A stretch of 64,000 nt of DNA from the NCBI RefSeq assembly GCF_001552215.1, contig NZ_BCQT01000018.1, positions 1-64,000 of the forward strand. Direction: 5' to 3'. The notes under the pieces were generated by a model. That model ran no database searches, was not told the origin of the DNA, and saw nothing but the letters and a program-made list of their open reading frames with translations. Source of the DNA: Actinomadura macra NBRC 14102. GTDB taxonomy: Bacteria > Actinomycetota > Actinomycetes > Streptosporangiales > Streptosporangiaceae. This document shows positions 41,512 through 50,208 of the stretch, one piece after another; position 1 is the first letter of the stretch; the number at the start of each line of letters is the position of its first letter. The position numbers and the translations under genes are program-made.

Positions 41512-42212
41512 TCGACGTGACAGCCGAGGAGGAGCCGGCGGTCGTCGAGGTGGAGAAGGCCACCAAGGACTACCCCGGTGGCGTGCGGGCGCTCCGGGAG
41601 GCGTCGCTCACCGTCCATGCCGGGGAGTTGATGGCGGTCGTCGGGCCGTCCGGGTCGGGCAAGTCGACACTGCTGCAACTGATGGGGACGCTGGACACGC
41701 CGACCTCCGGCCGCGTCCTCATCCGCGGTCACGACGTCGCCGAACTGCCGGACCGGCGGTTGGCGGCGGTACGGGCGCGCTGGATCGGGTTCGTGTTCCA
41801 GCAGTTCTTCCTCACCGGTCACCTGACCGCTCTGGACAACGTCGCCACCGGCCTGCTCTACCACGGTCTGCCGCCGCGCCAGCGCCGCCGGCAGGCCCGC
41901 GACGCGCTGGAGCGCGTCGGCCTCGGCCCCCGCATGCACCACCTGCCGCACCAGCTGTCGGGCGGGGAGAAGCAGCGGGCCGCCATCGCGCGCGCGATCG
42001 TCGGTGACCCGCCGCTCCTGCTCGCCGACGAACCCACCGGCAACCTCGACTCGGCGTCCGGCGCGGGGGTGCTGGAAGTCCTCACCGAGCTGAACCGCGA
42101 CGGCACCGCCGTCGTGATCATCACCCATGACCGGGAGGTCGCGGCGGCGCTGCCGCGGCGGCTGGAGATCCGGGACGGGCAGATCCGCGCCGACACGGGG
42201 GTACCAGCATGA
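41508..42212 (+). CDS. MacB-like ABC transporter ATPase
   Basis: 234-residue ATPase of the LolD/MacB type. Walker A GPSGSGKST, Q-loop FVFQQFF, signature LSGGEKQRAAIARA, Walker B LLLADEPTGNLDS and H-loop ITHD are all intact. It powers the permease encoded next; both junctions are 4-bp ATGA overlaps, so adaptor, ATPase and permease form one tightly coupled operon. Confidence 0.95.
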   Translation: MIDVTAEEEPAVVEVEKATKDYPGGVRALREASLTVHAGELMAVVGPSGSGKSTLLQLMGTLDTPTSGRVLIRGHDVAELPDRRLAAVRARWIGFVFQQFFLTGHLTALDNVATGLLYHGLPPRQRRRQARDALERVGLGPRMHHLPHQLSGGEKQRAAIARAIVGDPPLLLADEPTGNLDSASGAGVLEVLTELNRDGTAVVIITHDREVAAALPRRLEIRDGQIRADTGVPA

Positions 42213-43402
42213 TCACGCTACCGGAGCCGGTCCGCCTGCGCGGGGGCGATCTGGCCACGGTCGGCCTGGAAGGGTTGCGCGGCCGCCCGCTGCGCGCCGT
42301 GTTGTCCGCGCTGGGCATCGCCATCGGCGTCGCCGCCATGGTCGGGCTGGTGGGCATCAGCACCGTCAGCAAGGCCGGGCTGATAGCCGAGATCGAGGAC
42401 CTCGGCACCAGCATGCTCACCGTCACGCCCGGCACGTCCCTGGTCGGGAAGAACTCGCACCTGCCCGCCGGCGCGGAGAGCCGGGTCAGCCGGATCCCCG
42501 GGGTGACGGGCGTGTCGGCGGTCGGCCTGGTGCCGGACGCCAGTGTCCGCCGCACCGACAGGATCTCCACGGCCACGACCAGCGGCCTCGCCGTCCAGGC
42601 CGCCCGGACGAACCTGCTCGTCCCGCTCGGCGGGACGGTGCGGACCGGCGCGTTCCTCAACGAGGCCACCAGCCGGTACCCATCGGTCGTGCTCGGCTCC
42701 GTCGCCGCGGAACGCCTCGGTATCGACCGTCCCGGCGAGCACGTCTACATCGCGGGCCGCTGGTTCATGGTGATCGGGATCCTCGACGCGCTCAAGCTGT
42801 CGCCCGACCTCGACCGCTCGGCCCTGATCGGCTGGTCGTACGCCACCCGGCTCGGGTTCGACGGGTACATCACCGCCCTGTACGAGCGGTCCACCGACGA
42901 GAGCGTGCACTCGGTGAACGCGGTGCTGGCCAACACCGTCAACCCGGAGCATCCGGACGAGATGGAGGTCAGCCGTCCGTCGGACGTGCTCACCGCCGAG
43001 GCCGCTGCCAACCGCGCGTTCAACGCGCTGTTCTTCGGGCTCGGGGCCGTGGCGCTGCTGGCCGGCGGGGTCGGTATCGCCAACATCATGGTGATCTCGG
43101 TGCTGGAGCGCCGGCAGGAAATCGGGCTGCGCCGGTCGCTGGGGGCGACCCGTGGGCAGATCCGGCTCCAATTCCTCACCGAGTCGGTGTCGCTGTCGGC
43201 GCTCGGCGGCGCCGCCGGAGTGATCTTCGGTCTGGTCATCTGCCTCGGCTACGCCGGATACCGGGGCTGGCCGCTCGTGCTGCCCGGCCAGGCCATCGCC
43301 GGCGGTGCGCTCGCCGCCATCGCCATCGGTGCCGTCGCGGGCCTGTACCCCGCCCGTCGCGCCGCCCGCCTCACTCCCACCGAGGCCCTCGCCACGACGT
43401 GA
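42209..43402 (+). CDS. MacB-like ABC transporter permease (FtsX domain)
   Basis: 397-residue permease with the four-helix mechanotransmission topology: TM1 about 30-52 (LSALGIAIGVAAMVGLVG), a large extracytoplasmic MacB_PCD domain (55-265), then three TM helices after 270 with the FtsX signature (GGVGIANIMVISVLERRQEIGLRRSLGATRG segment, 285-315) and a final ARLTPTEAL motif. Together with the adaptor and ATPase it should expel a peptide or lipid-like compound from the membrane rather than import substrates. Confidence 0.94.
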   Translation: MITLPEPVRLRGGDLATVGLEGLRGRPLRAVLSALGIAIGVAAMVGLVGISTVSKAGLIAEIEDLGTSMLTVTPGTSLVGKNSHLPAGAESRVSRIPGVTGVSAVGLVPDASVRRTDRISTATTSGLAVQAARTNLLVPLGGTVRTGAFLNEATSRYPSVVLGSVAAERLGIDRPGEHVYIAGRWFMVIGILDALKLSPDLDRSALIGWSYATRLGFDGYITALYERSTDESVHSVNAVLANTVNPEHPDEMEVSRPSDVLTAEAAANRAFNALFFGLGAVALLAGGVGIANIMVISVLERRQEIGLRRSLGATRGQIRLQFLTESVSLSALGGAAGVIFGLVICLGYAGYRGWPLVLPGQAIAGGALAAIAIGAVAGLYPARRAARLTPTEALATT

Positions 43403-43404
43403 TC

Positions 43405-43450
43405 CGGGAGTGCGCCCGCGCCCGTCCGAGGAGGGGCCGGGGCACTCCCG
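43405..43450 (+). terminator. Possible terminator after the export operon
   Basis: Nine-bp inverted repeat CGGGAGTGC (43405-43413) and GCACTCCCG (43442-43450), starting 2 nt after the permease stop, with a GC-rich 28-nt loop and no U-tract. Confidence 0.5.
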
Positions 43451-43551
43451 TTCACGGGCGGGACGTCCGCACGCGACCTCATCGGGCCATCGGCGGCCCG
43501 CCTCCGCGGCTATATGATCTTCATTCCCCGGATCTGCCGACGGAGGCCGCA

Positions 43552-44196
43552 ATGCTGAACGATCCGAAGATCTCGCAGCCGTGGGGAGTGGCGACGTTCG
43601 GGGCCGCGACCGTGGTGGCCGAGCCCGACTTCGCCCGCGTGACGGTCGAGCTCTCCAGCATTGAGGAGAGCCCCGCCGAGGCGTTCCAGGCGGCGCAGCG
43701 GCTGATCGCCGATTTCCGGGCGGTGCTCCGCGCGCACCACATCCCGGTGGCGGGCGTCTCGCCGTCCCGTCTCAAGCTCGCCACGCACTACGAGTACAGC
43801 CCCGCGCACGAGACGCGCCGCAAGGCCGGCTTCAAGTGCGAGGCGGAATACGAGATCGAGACGAGGGCGATCGAGTCCCTCCAGCAACTGCTGATCGACG
43901 TCGTCGACGCCGGTGTCGACCAGATCAACGGGATCGAGTTCGACGTGCGGGCCAAACGGACCCTGCGCGCCCAGGCCCGCCGCGACGCGGTCGGCGCGGC
44001 ACGGGCCAAGGCCGCGCTGTACGCCGACGCGGCCGGAATCAAGCTGGGCCGGGTGCTGCACATCGAGGACGTCGATCCCGAGCGCCTGAAGATCTACAGT
44101 CATGGCGGGGTTCACGGCGGCGTGGAGGAGGATTTCGCCCCCGGCCAGATCGTGATCACCGCGGCGGTGTCCATGGGCTTCGCCATCGACCACTGA
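43552..44196 (+). CDS. SIMPL (DUF541) domain protein
   Basis: 214-residue protein of the SIMPL/DUF541 family: GVATFGAATVVAEPDFARVTVELSS at the start, the central LQQLLIDVVDAGVDQINGIEFDV segment, the RRDAVGAARAKAALYADAAGIKLGRVLHI signature region (positions about 145-175) and an IVITAAVSMGFAI end. Family members are mostly periplasmic or secreted; this one has no signal peptide, so it is probably cytoplasmic. CGGAGG lies 5 nt before ATG 43552. Molecular role of the family is poorly defined. It stands alone between the export operon and the PhoX-like gene. Confidence 0.88.
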   Translation: MLNDPKISQPWGVATFGAATVVAEPDFARVTVELSSIEESPAEAFQAAQRLIADFRAVLRAHHIPVAGVSPSRLKLATHYEYSPAHETRRKAGFKCEAEYEIETRAIESLQQLLIDVVDAGVDQINGIEFDVRAKRTLRAQARRDAVGAARAKAALYADAAGIKLGRVLHIEDVDPERLKIYSHGGVHGGVEEDFAPGQIVITAAVSMGFAIDH

Positions 44197-44411
44197 TCGC
44201 CGGACAAAATTCGGATCACCGGGCGTCCTTCATCGCCGCGTCGCCCCTCCTCGACGTGACCGGGCCTGTCATTGTTGACGGTAAGTAATGAGCCTCTCAT
44301 TCCCCGTTAAGATCCCTTACCGCTGAATGACTGGCTATCTACCTAACTTTTGCATTGTTGTGACGGCCATCACTCCTCCGAGTCCCAGCCCAGCTCAGGG
44401 AGGTTACGTCC

Positions 44412-45575
44412 GTGGAACGCCGCAATTTCCTGCGCGCCTCGGTCATCGGCGCAGGCACCCTCGCCTTCTCCGGAAGCCTGTGGCGCGAGGCCGCCCTCGC
44501 CGCCCCGGCCCAGCTCGACCCCGCCCCGCCGTACGGGGCGCTCCAGCCCGCCAACGCCGACGGCATCCAGCTGCCCGCCGGATTCACCAGCCGGGTCGTC
44601 GCCCGGTCCGGCCAGACGGTGACCGGCACGTCCTTCACCTGGCACGACGCCCCGGACGGCGGCGCCTGCTTCGTCGACGGAACGGGCTGGATCTACGTGT
44701 CCAACGCCGAGGTCGGGTCCGGGGGCGGCGGCGCCTCGGCGTTGCGCTTCAGCTCCAGCGCCATCATCACCTCGGCGTACTCGATCCTGTCGGGCACCAA
44801 CCGCAACTGTGCCGGCGGCGCGACGCCGTGGAACACCTGGCTGTCGTGCGAGGAGGTCGACACCGGCTACGTGTGGGAGACCAGCCCCTGGGGAGGCACG
44901 CCCACCCGCCGCGACGCCATGGGGCGGTTCAACCATGAGGCCGCCGCGGCCGACCCGGTCCGCAGGGTCATCTACCTCACCGAGGACAAGACCGACGGCG
45001 GCTTCTATCGCTTCGTCCCGACCACCTGGGGCAACCTGTCCGCGGGGACGCTCCAGGTCCTCAAGGCGGGCAGCGGCACGTCCGGCTCGTTCACCTGGGG
45101 CACCGTGCCCGATCCGGACGGATCGCCCAAGACCACCCGCAAGCAGGTGTCCGGCATGAAGGTCTTCAACGGAGGGGAAGGCTGCCACTACGCCGACGAC
45201 ACCGTCTGGTTCACCACCAAGGGCGACAACCGGGTCTGGCAGGTCAACCTGGCCACCAGCACCTATGAGCTGGCCTACGACGACAACCTGGTCGTTCCCG
45301 GCCCGGCGCCGCTGACCGGCGTGGACAACATCACCGGCTCCACCTCCGGTGACCTGTACGTGGCCGAGGACGGCGGCAACATGGAGATCTGCATGATCAC
45401 CCCGGACGACAAGATCTCGGTGTTCCTCCGCGTCACCGGCCAGAATTCGTCGGAGCTGTGCGGCCCGGCGTTCAGCCCCGCCGGGAACCGGCTGTACTTC
45501 TCCTCCCAGCGCGGCACCACCGGATCGTCCTCCGGCGGCATCACCTACGAGGTCACCGGACCGTTCCGCACCTGA
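44412..45575 (+). CDS. Tat-exported PhoX-like (DUF839) phosphatase/beta-propeller protein
   Basis: 387 residues starting with a twin-arginine signal (ERRNFLRASVIGAGTLAFSG, AALAAPA cleavage). The mature protein is a PhoX/DUF839 beta-propeller of the short actinobacterial type: PAGFTSRVVARSG, CEEVDTGYVWE, GRFNHEAAAADP, YLTEDKTDGGFYRFVP, NGGEGCHYADDTVWFTTKGDN and LYVAEDGGNMEI, regions that in PhoX bind Ca and Fe. Phosphomonoesterase or related hydrolase activity at the cell surface is likely; substrate not known. GTG 44412 has GGGAGG 8 nt upstream. The preceding 200 bp are AT-richer than average and probably hold the promoter. Confidence 0.9.
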   Translation: MERRNFLRASVIGAGTLAFSGSLWREAALAAPAQLDPAPPYGALQPANADGIQLPAGFTSRVVARSGQTVTGTSFTWHDAPDGGACFVDGTGWIYVSNAEVGSGGGGASALRFSSSAIITSAYSILSGTNRNCAGGATPWNTWLSCEEVDTGYVWETSPWGGTPTRRDAMGRFNHEAAAADPVRRVIYLTEDKTDGGFYRFVPTTWGNLSAGTLQVLKAGSGTSGSFTWGTVPDPDGSPKTTRKQVSGMKVFNGGEGCHYADDTVWFTTKGDNRVWQVNLATSTYELAYDDNLVVPGPAPLTGVDNITGSTSGDLYVAEDGGNMEICMITPDDKISVFLRVTGQNSSELCGPAFSPAGNRLYFSSQRGTTGSSSGGITYEVTGPFRT

Positions 45576-45583
45576 CCCCGCAC

Positions 45584-45615
45584 GGGGTGCCGACCTGGGC
45601 GCTGGTCGGCACCCC
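45584..45615. terminator. Bidirectional hairpin between PhoX-like and cyclase-like genes
   Basis: Perfect 12-bp stem: GGGGTGCCGACC (45584-45595) and its complement (45604-45615), 8-nt loop, in a 56-bp gap between convergent genes. Confidence 0.75.
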
Positions 45616-45631
45616 ACCTGCGGGTGCGAGG

Positions 45632-46363
45632 TCAGTGCTTGATGGTGCGGCCCTGGCGGTTCAGCGGGCGGGGGGCGGGGCGGGGCCGGGGGATGGTGAT
45701 GGGCCGGTGACCGGCGCCGGTCGTCGCGGTGCCGGGCTCGGGCCTGCCGGTGGACGGGGTCGGCGCCAGCCAGATCCAGGTGGTGGCGTGGGTCTCCTTC
45801 GCGGCGATGGTGGACCGGGTCCACGCGGTGTGGTCGATGAGGCTCGGGGTGCCGCAGACGATCTCTTCATAGAGGTGAGCGGACGTGATCACTCCCAGGT
45901 CCGCTCCGGCCGTGGCGAGGACGGTCTTGAACTCCGGCGCGTCCAGCATCCGGAACAGGCGCAGCAGCTCGCGTCCGCCGCCCGCGCCGTGGGAGTCGGG
46001 ACGCAGGTACCCGGCGTTGACCGCGAGCCGGAGCCGGAGCTGGACGGCGGGCGCCGACACCTGGTTGTAGCGGCGCAGCTCGGCGTGCAGGTGGTGGGGC
46101 AGGCAGCCCAGCAGGGGGGTCACGCTGACGTCGGTGGGAAGGATCACCAGGATGCCGTCGCCCCGGTCCTCGTGCGCGCAGTGCTCAAGGGGCACGGCGG
46201 TGGCGGCGAGGGACGCGACGAGGATCCGGTAGAGGGCGTCGCGCAGGTGCTGGTGGTCGGCCGGGTGGCAGCGGCCGAAGCCGGCGATGTCGACGGCGAG
46301 CATCGGGTGGTGCAGCACACCGGCGGGCGGGCGGGCTGGCGTGGGGTCGGTGGAGAAGGACAT
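45632..46363 (-). CDS. Nucleotide-cyclase-like domain protein (degenerate)
   Basis: 243 residues. The segment HPMLAVDIAGFGR, then RDALYRILVASLAA and HEDRGDGILVILP, follows the pattern of class III nucleotide cyclase domains seen in many small actinomycete regulators, and LRLRLAVNAGYLRPDSHGAGG matches the corresponding later strand. Some metal and base-selecting residues are not obvious, so it may be a non-catalytic paralogue. The C-terminus is Pro/Arg-rich. ATG 46363 lacks a clear ribosome site; translation may couple to, or continue from, the overlapping upstream frame at 46710. Function is inference. Confidence 0.75.
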   Translation of the reverse strand: MSFSTDPTPARPPAGVLHHPMLAVDIAGFGRCHPADHQHLRDALYRILVASLAATAVPLEHCAHEDRGDGILVILPTDVSVTPLLGCLPHHLHAELRRYNQVSAPAVQLRLRLAVNAGYLRPDSHGAGGGRELLRLFRMLDAPEFKTVLATAGADLGVITSAHLYEEIVCGTPSLIDHTAWTRSTIAAKETHATTWIWLAPTPSTGRPEPGTATTGAGHRPITIPRPRPAPRPLNRQGRTIKH

Positions 46364-46710
46364 GGAGGGCAACCCGTCTGTGCTGGTGGGTGGAGCGCTG
46401 GTGGGTGGAGCGCAGGTGAGTGGATATGGTCGTCGGCCCAGAACTCGATGAGCGCGTCGGCCGGAAGATCGTGCAGGAGCGGCGGGTGGCCGATCGGGCT
46501 CGGATAGGCGAGCCGCCGTCCGGTGAGCAGCATCCACTGGACGGTCATCGCCGTCGCCATGGCGATCTCCTCGGCCGTGCGCGGGCCGTGGGGCGGGGAC
46601 TCGCGCGAGGTCGTTCCGGACGCGGGCATCGGCCGGACGGCGGAGGGGGCCCGGGGAACCCTCGCGGCTTCGCCGGAGCGGGCTCCGACCGGACCGGACG
46701 ACGCGTACAT
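46144..46710 (-). CDS. Upstream hypothetical frame overlapping the cyclase-like gene
   Basis: ATG 46710 has a good AGGGAG site. The first 110 residues look coding (MATAMTVQWMLLTGRRLAYP, LLHDLPADALIEFWADDHIHS), but from about 46370 the frame is Cys/Pro/Ser nonsense antiphase to the cyclase-like gene. One added G near 46370 would fuse the two into a single frame (…PPAQTGLPSMSFS…). Either a separate small gene that overlaps, or the 5' part of one frameshifted gene. A 15-bp tandem repeat (46387-46415) encodes HPPAL twice. Confidence 0.4.
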   Translation of the reverse strand: MYASSGPVGARSGEAARVPRAPSAVRPMPASGTTSRESPPHGPRTAEEIAMATAMTVQWMLLTGRRLAYPSPIGHPPLLHDLPADALIEFWADDHIHSPALHPPALHPPAQTGCPPCPSPPTPRQPARPPVCCTTRCSPSTSPASAAATRPTTSTCATPSTGSSSRPSPPPPCPLSTARTRTGATASW

Positions 46711-46881
46711 CAGTCGATGACTCCCTGCGTGCGTGGAAACAGGATCAGGCGCGAGTACCTGTAGTCATCATCCGATTACGGGCCGGGGTGTCTTGGTGAG
46801 CGGAACGAAGCTGGCCAGAAAAGTCGCATCGTGACCACGCGTGAACACATCGGACCATCCGCGCGGTGGGCGTCCCGGAGT

Positions 46882-46940
46882 CGGCGGGCCAGCCGACACC
46901 TGCCGCCAAACAGGAGTTCCGTCGACTGGCCCGCCGTTTT
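46882..46940 (+). terminator. Orphan intrinsic terminator
   Basis: CGGCGGGCCAGCCGAC (46882-46897) pairs with 46921-46936 (one mismatch in 16), 23-nt loop, followed directly by TTTT (46937-46940). It is the only hairpin noted here with a U-tract, yet no plus-strand gene precedes it for 1.3 kb. Confidence 0.7.
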
Positions 46941-46982
46941 GGTCAGGTTCGCCCGGTCGATGGACTAACCCATAGGAGAAAT

Positions 46983-47045
46983 ATGCCGCGAATGTGTCGT
47001 ATGACGCAGCGGTTCTCTCCAGTTCGCCCGCCGATTATCGCGTGA
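46983..47045 (+). CDS. 20-codon leader-like small ORF
   Basis: ATG 46983 preceded by ATAGGAGAAAT. Encodes 20 residues beginning MPRMCRMTQRF with three Met and one Cys, then TGA at 47043. It follows the orphan terminator by 42 nt. It could be a regulatory leader peptide for the gene at 47494 or chance; no homologue known to me. Confidence 0.35.
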   Translation: MPRMCRMTQRFSPVRPPIIA

Positions 47046-47493
47046 AAATCTCACCGGGCGTGGACAGAACGAAAGTGAACGGTTCTCCGGGTGAGGGAAC
47101 ACTGCCGTCCCGGCGATGCCCGGCCTGGTCGGTAGTGGTCAAATCCCGGACGGTGTTCTGTTTTGCACATACGGCGACGAGCCGGGCCGAACGTCCGTAC
47201 AGTCCGGATCACATAGGTCATGATGCGTATAAGTCGCCGCTCGTTCACCGCCAATCGACGGTGCCGACACGTAAGCCCGAATATTCGCCCGGTCGAAACC
47301 TGGACCCACTCTCCGGAAGAGAAGCGAGATGGAAAGCGCTCTCACCTGCGTAGCCATGCCCACCTTCCCGCTTGCCGAGCCGCTGCGGGCCGTCCCGAGA
47401 CGGCCGGCCGCCGGCCGGAGCGCCGATGCCGGCGGTCGCCGCGTACCCGAGCGGCCGGCGACCTGGCCGCGGCCCCTCTGAGCCCGGTCGATC
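47046..47493. other. Intergenic stretch, no convincing gene
   Basis: About 450 bp that is less GC-rich than its surroundings. Open frames here lack codon bias. A TATAAG at about 47225-47230 could be a -10 box for 47494, with no clear -35. Confidence 0.5.
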
Positions 47494-48369
47494 ATGGGAC
47501 TGACACCCTGGTGTCGCCGCATCTGGCCGGGCCTGCTGAGGAGGCGCCGTGCCCGCACGCGCGAGAAGCTGCTGCGGTTCCTCGACGAGGTCTTTCCCGG
47601 CGAGGGCAGCGCCATCGCCAAGGAGAAGCTCAAACTGATCATCCTGGGGGTGCTCCTGCAACACGCCGATCACGAGCGGATCATCGTCTGCGCACGCCGC
47701 CGCGGCATCGGCGACGACCGGGCCCGGCAGTTCCTGCGCGGGGAGGTGACCTCCGGGTTCCGCCGCGAGATGCTCGCCGGCCTGCTCGACGGCTGCGGCG
47801 CCGACCCGGTCGGCATCGAGGTCGCGCTGGAGTTGTTCGACGAACTCATCCGGGAGGAGCCCATGCCAGACCCGCCGCCCTCCGCGCCGGCGGCGTCTCC
47901 GGCCGCGTCTCCAGCCGCGTCTGAGGCCGGCGACGCCGTCGTCACCGGATCCGCATCACAAGATCACGATCATGACGGCTCGTCGGAACCGGCGGCGAGT
48001 CCGGGGCCGGCGCTCCACGCCGGGCCCGGCAGCCCCGGACCTGCGGGCCTGAAGCCCGATCCGAGCACGGCCACCACCTTCGCCGAGCTGATGGCGCTGC
48101 TCCCGGCGTACCGCGTGTGGACGGGGGAGCGGAGCTACCGCAAGATGGCCGCCGCCATCGACTACCGGTTCGCCCACAACACCCTGTCCAGCCTTCACAA
48201 CCGCACGACCCGGGCCAAACTCGACCTCTTGCTGGCCTTCGTCGAAGGCTGCGGCGGTGACGCCGCCGACGTCGAGCAATGGAAGCAGGCATGGCAGCGC
48301 ATCGCGCTCAGCGACGCGACGCGGCGCCACGAAGCGCAGGAGGACGACCTTCCCGTCCTGCCCGAGTGA
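47494..48369 (+). CDS. Hypothetical protein with divergent HTH-like C-terminus
   Basis: 291 residues. N-terminal helical domain (about 20-125: REKLLRFLDEVFPGEG, LKLIILGVLLQHADHERIIVCARRRGIGDD) of unknown type; a Pro/Ala/Ser linker (125-190); then TFAELMALLPAYRVWTGERSYRKMAAAIDYRFAHNTLSSLHNR..LDLLLAFVEGCGGD, the spacing of actinomycete XRE-like domains that end in an AFV.ACG..VE.W helix. It is probably a DNA-binding or signalling protein. ATG 47494 lacks a clear ribosome site. Confidence 0.7.
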   Translation: MGLTPWCRRIWPGLLRRRRARTREKLLRFLDEVFPGEGSAIAKEKLKLIILGVLLQHADHERIIVCARRRGIGDDRARQFLRGEVTSGFRREMLAGLLDGCGADPVGIEVALELFDELIREEPMPDPPPSAPAASPAASPAASEAGDAVVTGSASQDHDHDGSSEPAASPGPALHAGPGSPGPAGLKPDPSTATTFAELMALLPAYRVWTGERSYRKMAAAIDYRFAHNTLSSLHNRTTRAKLDLLLAFVEGCGGDAADVEQWKQAWQRIALSDATRRHEAQEDDLPVLPE

Positions 48370-48405
48370 ACGGCGGCGCGCGGCCGGACCGAAGTGGAGC
48401 CGGGA

Positions 48406-50022
48406 TCAACGGCGTGGGGGGTCGGAGGAGTCGAGGCTCATGATGGCGGCGTGCAGGGAGGTGCGGACGTCCGGCGATTCGAGACTGACCCCGAGGACCC
48501 GCTCGATCGCGGCGAGGCGCTGGTAGAGGCTCTGCCGGGACAGATGGGCGGCGGCGGCCGCCTCGGACTTGTTACCGCCATGGGCGACGTAGGCGCGGAG
48601 GGTGGCCAGGAGAGCGGTGCCATGCCGGCTGTCGTGGTCGAGCAGGGGACCCAGGGTGCGTTCGACGAACGCCTGGAGCCGCGGGTCGTCCCCGAGGATG
48701 AACAGCAGACCGCGCAACTGGATATCGGGAAGTTCGTAGTACGGCCGGTGATGGGCGTTCTGCGGCGGCGGGGCCGCGTCCGCGATCTGGTGGGCCTCGG
48801 CGAACGAGCGCCGGACCTCGTCCAGTTCGCGGGCCGTGGTCCCGGCCGCGACGGTCGCCGGCCGGTCGAGCCGTTCGTGGACGCCGTGGGCGAAGCGGTC
48901 CAGGACGCGCGGCCGGTCGGCCGGGTCCGGCAGGGCCAGCAGGGCCCCGATGCGGCGGCCGTCGAGCGCCCCCACCAGGGCGCCCGCGCCGGCGGCGCGG
49001 GCCGCGGCGGCGACGGGCTCGGCGGTCTCTCCGGGGCCCGGGTCGGGCTCGACGATCACGGCGACCAGCGCGGACTGGGCGATCGGGACGCCGAGCGCGG
49101 CGGTGCGCGCCTCGATGTCCTGCGCGGAGGTGTACCGGCCGTTGATGATCTCCGACAGCGTGGACCGGTGCGCCTGGCGCTCCAGGGTCTCGCGGTTGCG
49201 CTCCAGCAGCCGGTTGAGGGTCAGGGCCGTGGCGCCGCGCTCCAGGACCAGCAGCTGGGTCGGCGAGGGCTCGCCGGAGGGCAGCAGGACGAGCCGCCCC
49301 CAGGTCTCGCCGCGGGCCTCGACCGTCGTCACCGCCCAGTGCTCGGCTCCGCAGACCGCCGTCCGCGCGTCCGCGCGGGCCATCCGGGAGCGCGCCTCCC
49401 AGTTGCGCAGCAGGTCGTCGACCGGCATGTTCCCGGCCGCGTAGCCGACCACGCGGTGCATGAGGTCCTCGAACACCACCGGGCAGCCGGTCATGTCGGC
49501 GACCGCGTCCACGATCTCCGCGGGTGAGGCGCCGCGGACGCACAGCGCCGTGAACGTCTCGTGCGCCTGCTCGGACGTGCGCAGGGCGTTGAACTGCTGT
49601 TCGACGATGCACGTGTGGATCGCCTCGGTGATCTTGACGTACCGCACCTCGCGGTGCAGGGCCACCAGCGGCAGGTTCCCGCGTTCCATCGCCTGGACGA
49701 GCGGCGGCGGCAGGCGGCGGAACCGGCGGCCGAGCTCCACCACCAGGCCCGCCGCGCCCGCGTCGATCAGTTCGGCGGCGTAGCGGCGCAGATCGTCGCC
49801 GTCGGGCAGGGCGATGCCGGTGGACAGGATCAGCTCGCCGCCGAGCAGCAGCCCGGCGATGTCGGGGATCTCGCTGACGTGCACCCACCGCACCGGCCGG
49901 TCCAGGTGCTCGCGAGCGGCGAGCACCTCGGGCCGTCCCACCCGCAGCGCGGGCAGGTCGAGCACCTCGGCGACGGTCGGCAGGGCCACCCGGACGAGGG
50001 GGCCCTCGGCCTCGTCACCCAT
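48406..50022 (-). CDS. PucR-family transcriptional regulator
   Basis: 538-residue regulator. PucR N-terminal domain (residues 14-135: TVAEVLDLPALRVGRPEVLAAREHLDRPVRWVHVSEIPDI, LLLGGELILSTGI), a middle sensory/GGDEF-like CdaR region (170-420), and the C-terminal HTH_30 (LLATLRAYVAHGGNKSEAAAAAHLSRQSLYQRLAAIERVLG). This family activates purine/ureide and related nitrogen-compound catabolism. It is divergent from a membrane-protein/amidohydrolase/amidase set at 50209-52949, which it probably controls. AAGGAG lies about 8 nt before ATG 50022. Confidence 0.93.
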   Translation of the reverse strand: MGDEAEGPLVRVALPTVAEVLDLPALRVGRPEVLAAREHLDRPVRWVHVSEIPDIAGLLLGGELILSTGIALPDGDDLRRYAAELIDAGAAGLVVELGRRFRRLPPPLVQAMERGNLPLVALHREVRYVKITEAIHTCIVEQQFNALRTSEQAHETFTALCVRGASPAEIVDAVADMTGCPVVFEDLMHRVVGYAAGNMPVDDLLRNWEARSRMARADARTAVCGAEHWAVTTVEARGETWGRLVLLPSGEPSPTQLLVLERGATALTLNRLLERNRETLERQAHRSTLSEIINGRYTSAQDIEARTAALGVPIAQSALVAVIVEPDPGPGETAEPVAAAARAAGAGALVGALDGRRIGALLALPDPADRPRVLDRFAHGVHERLDRPATVAAGTTARELDEVRRSFAEAHQIADAAPPPQNAHHRPYYELPDIQLRGLLFILGDDPRLQAFVERTLGPLLDHDSRHGTALLATLRAYVAHGGNKSEAAAAAHLSRQSLYQRLAAIERVLGVSLESPDVRTSLHAAIMSLDSSDPPRR

Positions 50023-50076
50023 ATGCGTGCTCCTTCCACCGGATGTCTCCGAACAGCCTGCTCAGGACCATTGTCG

Positions 50077-50124
50077 ACGAACAAAGTGTCAGCAGAGAAC
50101 ACGAAGGGTGGGCAGTCTGTTCGT
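50077..50124. promoter_or_regulatory. Inverted repeat in PucR divergent promoter region
   Basis: ACGAACA (50077-50083) and TGTTCGT (50118-50124), 34 nt apart, lie in the 186-bp gap between the PucR gene and the divergent operon. A further GAACA is at 50051. Candidate PucR site. Confidence 0.35.
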
Positions 50125-50208
50125 TGTGGCGACGGTCACTCCTGCGCAGACTCCTAAGTCACCCCTCTGATGGACAACCACAGGTCACGGGGTCGTGAAG
50201 GGAGGTCC

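Noticed and set aside
42127..44196. Long plus-strand open frame across the permease and SIMPL genes
   Set aside because: Its first part is an Arg-rich shadow of the permease; only the in-frame SIMPL portion from 43552 is real.
46994..47353. 119-codon plus-strand frame in the intergenic stretch
   Set aside because: Codon use shows no third-position GC bias and the residue composition is random-like.
47220..47924. Plus-strand frame overlapping the start of the HTH-like gene
   Set aside because: Arg-rich after 47500 and antiphase to the better frame at 47494.
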